NCBI GenBank assembly: GCA_006937955.1 | Contig: SSNP01000107.1 | Location: forward strand, 522,307-586,306 | Reading direction: 5' to 3' | Origin: Pachypanchax playfairii | Lineage: Eukaryota; Chordata; Actinopteri; Cyprinodontiformes; Aplocheilidae | Length of the DNA: 64,000 nucleotides | Shown here: positions 51,215 through 61,296 of the stretch, piece after piece | Layout: each line of letters starts with the position of its first letter | Numbering within the stretch: position 1 is the stretch's first letter | The notes under the pieces: generated by a model | Told to the model about the DNA's origin: nothing | Database searches by the model: none | Seen by the model: only the letters and a program-made list of their open reading frames with translations | Translations under genes and position numbers: made by a program

Positions 51215-54200
51215 CAGTGGGGCAAAAAAGTATTTAGTCAGCCACCAATTGTGTAAGTTCTCCCACTTAAAAAGATCAGAGAGGCCTGTAATTTTCATCA
51301 TAGGTATACCTCAACTATGAGAGACAAAATGAGGAAAAAAAATCCAGAAAATCACATTGTCTGATTTTTAAAGAATTTATTTGCAAATTATGATGGAAAA
51401 TAAGTATTTGGTCAATAACAAAAGTTAATCTCAATACTTTGTTATATAGCCTTTGTTGGCAATGACAGAGGTCAAACGTTTTCTGTAAGTCTTCACAAGG
51501 TTTTCACACACTGTTGCTGGTATTTTGGCCCATTCCTCCATGCAGATCTCCTCTAGAGCAGTGATGTTTTGGGGCTGACGCTGGGCAACACGGACTTTCA
51601 ACTCCCTCCAGAGATTTTCTATGGGGTTGAGATCTGGAGACTGGCTAGGCCACTCCAGGACCTTGAAATGCTTCTTACGAAGCCACTCCTTCATTGCCCG
51701 GGCGGTGTGTTTGGGATCATTGTCATGCTGAAAGACCCAGCCACGTCTCATTTTCAATGCCCTTGCTGATGGAAGGAGGTTTTCACTCAAAATCTTACGA
51801 TACATGGCCCCATTCATTCTTTCCTTTACACGGATCAGTCGTCCTGGTCCCCTTGCAGAAAAACAGCCCCAAAGCATGATGTTTCCACCCCCATGCTTTA
51901 CAGTAGGTATGGTGTTCTTTGGATCCAACTCAGCATTCTTTCCCCTCCAAACACGACAAGTTGAGTTTCTACCAAAAAGTTCTATTTTGGTTTCATCTGA
52001 CCATATGATGTTCTCCCAATCCTCTTCTGGATCATCCAAATGCTCTCTAGCAAACCGCAGACGGGCCTGGACGTGTCCTGGCTTCAGCAGGGGGACACGT
52101 CTGGCACTGCAGGATTTGAGTCCCTGGCGGCGTAGTGTGTTACTGATGGTAGCCTTTGTTACTTTGGTCCCAGCTCTCTGCAGGTCATTCACTAGGTCCC
52201 TCCGTGTGGTTCTGGGATTTTTGCTCACCGTTCTTGTGATCATTTTGACCCCACGGGGTGAGATCTTGCGTGGAGCCCCAGATCGAGGGAGATTATCAGT
52301 GGTCTTGTATGTCTTCCATTTTCTAATAATTGCTCCCACAGTTGATTTCTTAACACCAAGCTGCTTACCTATTGCAGATTCAGTCTTCCCAGCCTGGTGA
52401 AGGTCTACAATTTTGTTTCTGGTGTCCTTTGACAGCTCTATGGTCTTGGCCATAGTGGAGTTTGGAGCGTGACTGTTTGAGGTTGTGGACAGGTGTCTTT
52501 TATACTGATAACGAGTTCACACAGGTGCCATTAATACAGGTAACGAGTGGAGGACCGAGGAGCCTCTTAAAGAAGTTACAGGTCTGTGAAAGCCAGAAAT
52601 CTTACTTGTTTGTAGGTGACCAAATACTTATTTTCCACCATAATTTGCAAATAAATTCTTTAAAAATCAGACAATGTGATTTTCTGGATTTTTTTTTCCT
52701 CATTTTGTCTCTCATAGTTGAGGTATACCTATGATGAAAATTACAGGCCTCTCTGATCTTTTTAAGTGGGAGAACAATACTTTTTTGCCCCACTGTATAT
52801 ATACACATACATACACACACACACATATATAGACACAATTTGGTCCTCATGAGTGATTTCATCATTCTCTGGGTCTGATTTTGGGAAATACATTAATAAA
52901 GCAGTGCTGCTACAACACCTGATGTAGTTTCTACATTTTATCAACAAATACACGAGCTCACAAATGTTTTTCAGTGTCCATGTAAAGAGCTGCATGTGTT
53001 CCAGCGTTTCGTCACTTCTGTTTTCATTAGTCTCTGAAACTGAGACTCGCCCAAAGCTCATAAAAACATTCACGCTTACTTTATGAGTGTTGAACAACAG
53101 AAATTTGCACCATGATTCAATAAACAAAGTTAAAATGCTTCTAAAAGTTTTACTGAAACTTGAACGGGTTAGAAACACTTAAACCTAGTCCTGTTATTTA
53201 AAGGCTTTGTCCCACTTAATGTTTTCACTACAAAACAGATGTGAATGGATAAAAGCATATAAATGAATACATATGAAATATTTTGATGAGTTTGGAAGAA
53301 GATAAGTGTTTTTTTAATCTCATTGTGAGCTGCAAGTCTGCAATCAGGGGGATGAAGGTGGTGCCTTCATATGATAAACTCAAACCGTGGTAGAGATTGT
53401 GAATCTTATTGTGAAAGTTATAATGCTTCTAAATGTTTTATTGAGACCTGAGCGTGTCAGAAACACTTTAAGAACCAGTAGCATGCAACTCCACACATTG
53501 ATTAACTGGATATTATTTTAAAATACAAATCTATCAGAAAAATTTCTTTATACCGTTATAAATCCAGCATCTAAAGGTAGGTAATTTTTGTACCACCAGG
53601 GAGCAGCACTGAGGACAGATTTATTCAGTCAGATAAATGAGACAGAAAACCTACCGTTAAACAGAAGCACAGTACCCATGCTCCAACGTCCAAATTGCTT
53701 TAGCTGGTCCTCAGAAGATGCCATGCAATGGCCCAACATGCAGAAGGTTTTGTTGCTGTCTGATGATAAACTGGATTTTCTTGGAAGGGTGTAGTCCAAA
53801 GAAACTTCACATTTCCTTTAGAAATAATGAATTATTATTAATTCATCCAAGGAACAAACACCAAACTGTATAATTCAGACAGGTTTGCTCACCAGATGCC
53901 ACACACCCAGACAACCACACGGCCGTGCATGTTCTTCTTCCCCTCCTGCTGCTGGCTGTATGTGAGGCTGAGGTGCTGCCACTGTCCCCGTCTGAACAAT
54001 CCTGCACCAGATTCTGCTTGTGCCAACAGCCCTGCTTTTAACTCATCATTTGGGTCTATACAAATTCTGTGAAAACAACACATCAAAAAACTTTAGGGAT
54101 GTATATTATGAGTATCTTAAAGAAAAAACAACTCTGTCTTCATCTACAACTTTCAAACTACAATCCCTGCTGGAGTTTACCTGAAAGTGAGAGAGCAGGT

Positions 54201-57200
54201 GGAGAAGTTTGCCCACACTTGAAGCATTAGTGCCTTGGAGCCCATGGACAAAATATGAATAAGGCTTTCGTCTGACTTTGTTCCAGCCTGAGATGATTCA
54301 TGGGGGGGCTCAGCTGCAGGAAAGGTGCTTTCTTCTGGAAAACAAAGTGAATCTCAAAAACCTTTCACACTCACGGACAAGAACAAAATACTGTGGCTTG
54401 GTAATCTTAATGTCACCATCTTTCTCCTCCTGCTCAGTAATCCTCAGCCATACAGACGCACTGAAGCCGCTGGCCATATGGGGCCAACAGTTCTGCCCCA
54501 CAAGGGGCAAGTGGAGAGGAGCCATGTGCCAGGGTGAGGAATGAAAGTGGCTCGGTCGGTGATCAGCATCTCCCTCCTTGTGACCAGGAGATAGTTTGCT
54601 CTTCCAGAGTAAACCCACGCTTTTCCCTCCAGCAGCAAAGTTCTGTCTGGAACCGGGAGACAACCCTCCTGGTGTTGACGGCCCAAGGATTGTGGGAAAA
54701 GTCAAAAAGTGAAGAGGTTCCATATTCATGTTGGCTTCGATGATTTGTAAGATACCCTTCAGCAAAATATCCTGGTAAAGAAAATTAAAAGTTTAAAAAA
54801 TGTTGTTTCCAGGATCACATTTATTAAAATAAATAAAAGATGCCCTTTCTGTAATCCATGAATTTAATTAAAAAAAATTATGAATAATAGAAATAAATGT
54901 AGAAAAACTCAGAGAATCTAAAACAGAAAAATCAACTCTGGTGTCTGAAATGTTTCATTTTCACACATGAAATCACTATTTTACTACATTTCTAATAATA
55001 AACTCTTGAATGTATCACTTAGAGAAAGCTCATTAACATCTTCTGTAAAATTCACACTACACTTTTAGATGTTAACTCAGTGTAATGTAGAAAGTACTGA
55101 AGGGAGTACTATGTGTTGCCGTATTTTAAAGAACCATGAAGGGAGACGAGTGTGTGACAGGAAGCCCGTCTTTCAAATTAGTTCTTGTTTTAGTTATTAT
55201 ACGTAACTAGAGGACTGTAACACAAGCTCTTTGTGGCTACACCACACATGTAAGCAAACAGCACATTGCTGAGTGACTGATGGGGTATGATATTTACAGT
55301 AGGCGGGGTCTTTTCCAGGAAGAGGCGGATCAACAGAGCCAGTTCCTCTGCTGTGATCCGCTGGCTCACCATGGCAACCAGCAGCTCCACTAGCACAGTC
55401 TGGCAATCTGAATGGAAACCAGTGAAGAGTAGATTATAGGATCAGTTTTCATTCACTTTACAACTCAGACAAAAACTACAAGCTAAAACATTAAAGTGAA
55501 TCACTGCCTGCTTTGCTTCTGGAAAAAATGTCCAAAACATTCATGACTAATAAGCGTGACATCGGATTCCTAGAGACGAAGTTTGTCTGACATGAGCAGA
55601 AAAAAGTTCAAATAGGGGGAAATATTTTTATTTCCCGTCATGCCACATGTGAAAACATATCTTTTAATGATAGGAAAAAAGGAAGTAACCAAAATAAAAG
55701 AATAACACAAACCTGTAAAGGAGAGGTCTGTTTGACTGAGGATGTTGTGAAAGCTACACAGGATGGTTTTGACTCCTCCCTGTGAGAAACCAGAGGAAAG
55801 AGTTAACATTTTTCAACACAAACCAAATAAGGGAGAAATTAAGAATGAGACAAAAAGGAAGTATTCAGTCTGACCTGGTCATAAAGCAAGGCAGCATTGC
55901 GGCTGTTGGCATGTACTGCACCCAGCAGGCTGTGAAACACATGACCGAGAACCTCCAGGTCCGGGGAGCCAGAGACAAGAAGCTGCAGTTCCATCGTGCA
56001 GATCTCTGGGAACAGCAGCACGCCATGCCCTGGCCCGTCCACAGCTGCTGCAAACTCACGCAACCCACTTGGCTCCACCTTCCCTCCTAATCAAAGGACA
56101 GTCAGTGAGAGGAGATCAGAAGCATGATAAAAGACTAGCATGAAGGCATAGAGACATTAAATATGTTAAAATTGACTGACACGCTTGCAAACACGTGGAA
56201 AGACTTCTGAATCGAGGCATCCCCTCCTTCACTTCCAACCTCTCCTCTGTGAGGCAGCTCACAGAATGAATTAATCCCAGATCTGTGCTCTGCCTCACAG
56301 CAGTATGGGAGTTCCCTTATGATTTACAGGAGTGCAGTCCAGCAGGAACTCACATGGCTACTAGGACCCTCTCTGATTAATGAAGCCACTCGTTTTTCTA
56401 ATGTACTTCTACATCTTTACTATCAGCTCACACCCACAAACACACGTTGACACGGTGAGAGTGAGAACACGGTATCTTTTCTGAAAGCTCTCACACATCA
56501 GACTCCTTTAAAAAATTACATGAGGCTCAGATTCAGCTGCAGTAGTTTACCCTGAAATAATATAATCACATGGTAAACACGTCAAAATCACAAGTTTACA
56601 CATATTAATAAAAAGGCTTCAGAAGTCCTGAAAAACACTCTTCTCTGTTTTTTACAGTCACTTGTGACAGAATTTAAAATGTATTTTCTTTATATTTACA
56701 GCTGTTGCAGGCAGCCTGTAGAATTAAAATGTCTCATGAACAACTCTTCACCAGATCTACAACCAGTTACCTTTTTCAGTCAATCCAATTCAGCTAATCA
56801 ACCTTAAAATACAGTCTCTATTTCAAACCTTCCAAAACGCAAACTCCGAGTGCTAAAAGAACACAGAAGATCTTGTGATACTGTGTGAGATGATGTTGTT
56901 TTCAAGATTTGATGAAAACATCTACAACTCCAGTTCTCAACATGAGACGATCCATTTTAAACCCCTGGCATGAGAGGAAGAGAACGATATGTGTTCCTTT
57001 TAATTAAAGGTTTGTGATGTCGAGTTCAGATGCTGCACTACTGAAGCTGTATTTAATAAATACATATGATTTTGGACATTTCAATTTCCATTTGGGAGGA
57101 ACATAAAGAAAATAACAGAGGCGTTAGAAATCCTTATGAGCTCCTTTCTTAACTGAGTGAAACATCTGACTGTGAATGAGAATCTACAGGTGGTAGAAAA

Positions 57201-60200
57201 GAAAAACCGCATGAGAAAGAGTTTTAACTTCCCATTTCCAGGGTACGATGAATGCAGCATGATCTGAAGGTGAAGCTGAGAGGAGATAAAGTTGGAGCGG
57301 TTGGATTCATCTACACATTGATGTTCTTTAAAAAGGGTCCAGGAAGTTTAACAGCTCACAGTCGTTTTAGGAAGTTTTGAACTTGTTGGATACATGCAGC
57401 AGGAATCTGTGGCCTTAAAGTCACATCAGAGAATCTATACAAACACAGTCTCATTATGTATAAAGTGTTGTTTATAAGTCTACAGTCTAAACTACAAACT
57501 ACTAATCCTGCTGCCCTTAATACCCTGTTATGCTGCAGATTATCTGTGGTCTGTGGTTTAATTAAAGCGAACAACCTCACATTTCTCTTGCTTGTCAAAA
57601 AGACCCATTTTCAAACTATCTCAATTGATAATATATTAAAAATAAAACCAGTTACTTCCAAAGTAAATTTGTTTTAGGGTCAGAAAATGGAATGGATGAA
57701 ATGGATTAAAAGAAAATCTGGAATGCCTAAAAACAAAACAAAAATACAAACTTAAGATCATATTCTATAGCACATGTGCTCCCAAATATTCTACTATAGA
57801 AAATGTTGTTTCAAAAGCACACAAAAAATTCTATTTTGATATTCTAATTTTCATGTAAACAAAAAACCTTTTGAACAGATTTTTCTTGAATCTGTGACTG
57901 AAGCAGTGGGCCAAGCTTGGAGTTTCAAAGAGAACATAAAAACCATAACTTCATTAGATGGAGATGATCGATCTTGTTTCTGATTTACCCAGCGTGGCTT
58001 GAAAATTTGAAAACTCATCTAAGGGGTTTCCAGGAAGTTAAAATCTACCTCTGATTGGGACTCCGAGTCACAAGATAAAGCTTATGAGGCCAAAGATTCC
58101 TGCTGCCAGCAGTTGTAAAACCTAAAACAATGACTCTATTCTGAGGGCATTAAAGTAAAAACAGTGTAATCAGACAACGACGTTAACCTGTGAGACTGAA
58201 GTGGACACTTTGATCTGACACTCTGAGCCACTTTCTGCAATGTCACAAATATGTATTAAAACAAACCACTTCTTATTGCTAAATATCCTCCACAGACCGC
58301 AAAGAGAGGATGTTAGCTTCACAACACACAACCAGCTCTTCAATTTAAAATCTTCATGTGAATGAAGGGATTCTCAATAACACTCATTCTACAGCTGAAC
58401 TATCAGCTGAGTGGGAAACAAGCTTTCCCAAGACTTTAGACTTCAGAAGGTTTAGAGGTTGAGATCATCACATGACCTCTCAATCAATCAAGATTAGTCT
58501 GCTGACATTTATCACCAACAAAAACAAGTTGTACAGACAGAGAACATGAAGTAAATGTGATTTGCAGCAGTTCTAAAAATACCATCATGGTGAAAAATGA
58601 ACGTGGAGTTTAAAGGTTCATGATTTTATACGCAAAGCAAAACTTTGCAAGTAGCCAGTGAGCCTGTGGAAATGTGTGTGTGTAACGTGTTGACCTACCC
58701 TCTTCATGCTTGGCCATGTTTTCTGGGTTGCTCTCGCTGTCAGCGTCGTAGCCCTCCTCCTCCCCCGGGATTCTGACGCTACAGCTCTGCACCTCATCCA
58801 CCTCCTCAGAAAGATCGCCTGCTGGGGCCGCCCCCTCTGCAAAGACCTGGAGCTTCTGGTAACAAACCACAGGAAGCGAGAAAAACTCAGGAGAAAGTTT
58901 CAGCTGTGCACACTTCAAACACAACCAAGTTCCACGCCCTGGATGATAGTAATAAAAAAAGAAATAACTAAAAAAGAAATAAAGTAAAAAAGGAATATCT
59001 CTCTGGTAAGACCTTATCAAATCCTGTTTAGAAGAAAGTCTCCTTGACCAAAAGTATTTTTATAATCAAGTACAATCAGCATGACCAGTAGTGGTCTTTC
59101 CACTTGCGTACTGAATAAAAAGAGGAGGAAAAAAGTACAAGATTTTGGTCATAAGACAAATATCAGCTGACTTGCACAGAATTCACACAGCCCAGTTCCT
59201 TGTTGTGTACACTCAGTTATAGTATGTGCATATAAGCAGACAGACATAACCATTCCTAAAAAAAAAAAAAAAGATTTTGAAACGTGTAAAACACAGAAAA
59301 CATTTTGTAATGAATCATGACTTTGATAGTTAGCTGTTGTAACAACATGTGATAGCCCAGCAAACATGTTGTGAAAGACTTCATCTTGGAGCTCGGCAGC
59401 ACATTCTTGTAATGATTAGGTGAACATCACACTCTGCTGGGCTGACAGAGAAAAAACTGAGCTCTTAGAAATGATTTATTATATAAAACCTTGTGTCAAA
59501 CTGTTGTTTTAAATTAAACAAGCCACACGTGAAACAGAAGACGTCCAGTACCAGGCGGCAAGCTTTATAACATGGACAGCATGAAGAGGAGATATCATCT
59601 TTAAACAGTTTCATTTCCTGGAACAAAGCAGCTTCAAATCTAGTCCGAACAATTTATGGTACTCTGGATCTTTCAGTAATACTAAATCGAAAGTCCAGTT
59701 TAAGGACGATCTGTATTCTCAGAGATGTTTTTAATATGTGGAAATACTGCAGACTGAATAAAGAGTCCATTTGTCTCCTGTTTACACTCCTCTCCTGCAC
59801 CACAGCACTGAGCTGCTCATACACATTCTAACCAGAAGAAACCCTCAAATGTTTTACTGTCATTTATCAAGCAACAATTTATTATTCACATCTACACAAG
59901 CAGAAAACTGAGATATTACCACCAGCTTCAAGGAGACAGTGAAAGAGGGTGGGTGGGGGAGTTGCCAAATTGGATAACATCTTTTAATATCTTTATACAG
60001 TATTAGATTTTCATATGAGGATAATAAAACCTTAGAATAGGAAGCAGATCTCAGTGAATCAGCTGATGAGGGTCTCACCCTGTCTGGCTTTTCCTCAGGA
60101 GCATCAGTGCATGAAGTCACCTCAGCCAAGGCCACTCTCAGGAGAGAGTCGAACAGCGGAATGGCGAGGTCAGAGTTTACCACCCCCGAGCGACACAGCT

Positions 60201-61296
60201 GGTCTCTCACCTCAAACAGAGTTTCCTCAACAGACTGAAGCTATAAATAAATCAGAAATCACAGATGCATTAAATAATTGAAATTAATTTTTTGTGCTTG
60301 ATGTGTTTTAAGTGTATATTCCATAACATTTAATATACCTGATAAGTGAGCTCAGGTTCAGTTCTCTGCATGGCTGAGTTAGCACTGTGTAGACAAATAG
60401 CCAGTAAGGCCTCAAGCAGTCGAATGCTTTGTAGTTGCCACTCTTCCTCCAGCCTCTTTGTTGGATCTTTGGTCTTTCCCTCAGCTGGATCTGTACCGAT
60501 AGTGTCAGATGAGTAACGAGAGGTTTCATGAAGTTCCAGTGGAGTAGTTGAGACTGTGGACTCGGGGCTGCTTTTCCCTTTACCATCTCTTTTCTTCTTT
60601 GCTTTTCCATCCTTTGATTTACAAGAAAGTTTCTGGATAACCATGGCCATGAGACGCAAGCACACATCCAGTCCTCCAAGCCTGAAGAACTGCCTCTGGA
60701 ACAGGGGGCTGGCCATGTAGATCAACCGGCACACTGACCAAACATCTGCAGCACGCCACAGTTGCTCTTTGGAGGGCAAAGCGACGCTGTCTGGAGACAG
60801 ATAAGGTAGCCGGGCACCCAGAGGTTCACTCGCTGTACTGTCATAACCTGACGTGTCTTCAGAGTCATTGGCCGAGTCCCGATCTGAATCAGCTTCTTTG
60901 CTGACGCAGAGGAAGGCCACACATAAGAAGAGGTTAATCACATGGAGATGGATCTCTGGGGTCTCGGTTCTGCTGCTCCCTGATCCATGGCTCTGCACAC
61001 TATGGCTTCTATAATGTGGGTATGCCTCCTTCAGGCCTTCATAGAATTTACTGAGGCTCTGTGGGCCCTCGCCAACCCCCCGGGAACCCATTTCCTCAGC
61101 TAGATTGAGGACAGCCTCCCTTTCTTTGGTGTATGTAACCTCCAGTTCCTGGAGAACTCCGTCATCCTGCTGAAGTCCAGATCCTATTATCAGAGTTTCA
61201 AACACCTTCAAAGCCAAGGGGCGAGTCTGGTCCAGGTACACAAGCTCTGTCACCTGGTTCAGACCATTACAGCTGATGAAAAGGTCTCTGATAACC
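32370..61296 (-). CDS. lyst: lysosomal trafficking regulator (BEACH protein), 3' 49 coding exons
   Basis: Forty-nine consecutive exons, listed in the block entries below, join in phase to 3,033 codons plus TGA; the first nucleotide of 61296 completes a codon from an exon beyond the window. Human LYST is about 3,800 aa, so roughly the N-terminal fifth is missing here. Order of parts: alpha-helical/ARM-like region, ConA-like lectin segment, long linker, PH-like, BEACH and WD40. BEACH proteins are large cytosolic scaffolds; LYST limits the size and directs the fission or fusion of lysosomes and lysosome-related organelles, including melanosomes and cytotoxic granules. Human loss causes Chediak-Higashi syndrome. 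The protein ends FYSFLSSYAAG, as in mammals. The gene appears intact over the part seen. Large introns hold two Tc1 elements, a hAT element and other repeats. Confidence 0.96.
34425..36245 (-). other. lyst: lyst exons encoding the BEACH domain
   Basis: Exons 36245-36001, 35901-35835, 35746-35590, 35177-35037, 34953-34736 and 34652-34425, about 350 residues. Key motifs are LWGSGQITNFEYLTHLNK, QYPVFPFILRDY, YHYGSHYSNSGTVLHFLVR, PEFFYLPEFLVNRE, FDFGVRQNGERVNHV, LPPWARNDPRLFI and NVFHPATYFGMDVS. These match the LYST subgroup of BEACH domains rather than NBEA or WDFY3. No key motif is missing. Confidence 0.96.
36519..37354 (-). other. lyst: lyst exons encoding the PH-like domain preceding BEACH
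   Basis: Exons 37354-37258, 37180-37119, 36949-36894 and 36671-36519. Recognisable parts are SFLFEDKTHSSFSS, SVAPSRETAGELLLGKSG, MYFVEDNAAD, SWTYEEIKEVHKRWWQLRD and FLTNGRTLLLAFDNTK. Two exons are tiny (56 and 62 nt), yet phases agree across all four. In BEACH proteins this PH-like fold packs against the BEACH domain. Confidence 0.93.
38475..39431. mobile_element. hAT-like non-autonomous element in lyst intron
   Basis: A 957-bp insertion with inverted ends CAGGGGTGCACATAA on the left and TTATGTGCACCCCTG on the right. Flanking 8-mers attatagt and attataag fit a slightly decayed hAT target duplication. No transposase frame survives inside. It fills most of the intron between exons 39491 and 38380. 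Confidence 0.72.
44849..45285. repeat. unclassified interspersed repeat, copy A, in lyst intron
   Basis: Shares with copies B and C the blocks 'tgaaaatgagtttgactcga', 'gtgatttcatcattctctgg' and 'gcagtgctgctacaaacacc'. It begins at a TTAA followed by AAGCTG. The class is unknown to me and no protein is encoded. Confidence 0.55.
45780..46470. repeat. unclassified interspersed repeat, copy B, in lyst intron
   Basis: The longest uninterrupted copy. It carries 'aaaatgggtttaactcaaat', 'gtgatttaatcattttctgg', 'cttcctgttttattagactt' and 'aaagttataatgcttctaaa' in the same order as copy C. Confidence 0.55.
48400..48712 (+). mobile_element. degraded LINE 3' tail in lyst intron
   Basis: A 'ggactgtggacctctttcca' block corresponds to the GLW.SLP-like end of fish non-LTR reverse transcriptases. 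It is followed by an AT-rich tail ending 'ggtgctgtatgaaatacagt'. Orientation is antisense to lyst. Confidence 0.45.
49901..50505. mobile_element. piggyBac-like MITE in lyst intron
   Basis: TTAA at both borders (49901-49904 and 50502-50505). The left end TTAAAGTTGATATACCTGAT pairs with the right end in reverse complement, TTAAAGCTGCTATACTTAAT. There is no transposase. Confidence 0.65.
51189..51214. repeat. (TA)13 microsatellite at transposon target
   Basis: Thirteen TA units abut the left end of the Tc1 element. More TA and CA repeats (52796-52835) follow its right end, so the element sits inside a TA-rich tract. Confidence 0.9.
51215..52795 (-). mobile_element. Passport-like Tc1 transposon, copy 1
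   Basis: A 1,581-bp element with long inverted ends beginning CAGTGGGGCAAAAAAGTATT. TA flanks both sides, but in a TA tract the duplication cannot be proven. The terminal repeats extend about 200 bp. The end upstream of the transposase (right) lacks 22 bp present in the left end and in copy 2. The end sequence is that of fish Tc1 elements I recognise as the Passport/PPTN group. Confidence 0.92.
51431..52453 (-). CDS. Tc1 transposase (DD34E), copy 1
   Basis: An intact 340-aa frame. The N-terminus has a paired-type HTH (GKQLGVKKSTVGAIIRKW) followed by an RSGAPRK hinge. The catalytic residues are D153 (WSDET), D244 (QHDNDPKH) and E279 (DLNPIENLW), with 34 residues between the last two. It is read in the same direction as lyst. 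No inactivating change is visible in the protein; competence of the element is doubtful because of the deletion in one terminal repeat. Confidence 0.93.
   Translation of the reverse strand: MAKTIELSKDTRNKIVDLHQAGKTESAIGKQLGVKKSTVGAIIRKWKTYKTTDNLPRSGAPRKISPRGVKMITRTVSKNPRTTRRDLVNDLQRAGTKVTKATISNTLRRQGLKSCSARRVPLLKPGHVQARLRFAREHLDDPEEDWENIIWSDETKIELFGRNSTCRVWRGKNAELDPKNTIPTVKHGGGNIMLWGCFSARGPGRLIRVKERMNGAMYRKILSENLLPSARALKMRRGWVFQHDNDPKHTARAMKEWLRKKHFKVLEWPSQSPDLNPIENLWRELKVRVAQRQPQNITALEEICMEEWAKIPATVCENLVKTYRKRLTSVIANKGYITKY
54314..54374 (-). other. lyst: very short lyst intron (61 nt, or 40 nt with an alternative acceptor)
   Basis: The reading frame from 54771 would hit a TGA near 54312 if unspliced. 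A donor GTCC|GTGAGT at 54375/54374 and the acceptor CTTTCCTGCAG at 54314 restore the frame that leads to LIHILSMGSKAL. A second acceptor TTTTCCAG at 54335 gives a 40-nt intron and also keeps the frame, adding seven codons. Confidence 0.8.
55298..61296 (-). other. lyst: lyst upstream exons in this window (helical/ARM-like region)
   Basis: Exons 61296-60339, 60240-60079, 58855-58699, 56086-55875, 55779-55713 and 55407-55298. Landmarks are VIRDLFISCNGLNQVTELVY, NLFLCVAFLCVSKEADSD, SGYDSTASEPLG, LQSIRLLEALLAICLHSANS, EEEGYDADSESNPEN and LLIRLFLEKTPPT. The 958-nt exon is the largest seen and corresponds to one of the large internal exons of mammalian LYST. Its acceptor TTGCAG|GGTTATC leaves one nucleotide that completes a codon begun outside the window. 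Confidence 0.92.
56087..58698. other. lyst intron, nothing recognised
   Basis: A 2.6-kb intron, AT-rich, with no element borders, no RNA gene and no extra exon that I could support. Confidence 0.45.

Larger units (their letters stand above)
50790..53190. repeat. unclassified interspersed repeat, copy C, split by a Tc1 insertion
   Basis: The left part (about 50790-51110) and right part (about 52846-53190) are collinear with copies A and B. The join 'actgagtcagaaca' ... 'tttggtcctcatga' present in copy A is separated here by a TA microsatellite and the Tc1 element. A further partial duplicate of its end lies at 53410-53475. Confidence 0.55.
48812..54771 (-). other. lyst: lyst exons encoding the ConA-like lectin segment
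   Basis: Exons 54771-54375, 54313-54181, 54066-53893, 53815-53655 and 49002-48812. Landmarks are MAPLHLPLVGQNCWPHMA, GFSASVWLRI, LSMGSKALMLQVWANF, WQHLSLTYSQQQEGKK, SLDYTLPRKSSLSSDSNK and GPEEAFYLYTRGPDL. This is the laminin-G/ConA-like sandwich found upstream of PH-BEACH in LYST. The intron between the last two exons is 4.65 kb and holds the first Passport-like transposon. Confidence 0.92.

Noticed and set aside
51804..52400. 198-codon antisense frame inside Passport copy 1, also open in copy 2 (63294-63890)
   Set aside because: It is the complement of the transposase and is kept only because both copies are nearly identical. No known family has this protein.
54310..54420. Apparent in-frame stop in lyst suggesting a pseudogene
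   Set aside because: A GTGAGT donor and a good acceptor 61 nt apart remove the stop and restore the conserved frame; all other junctions are in phase.
32370..61296. Fish counterpart of the microRNA hosted by human LYST (miR-1537)
   Set aside because: I looked for the mature sequence as I recall it on both strands of the introns and did not see it.
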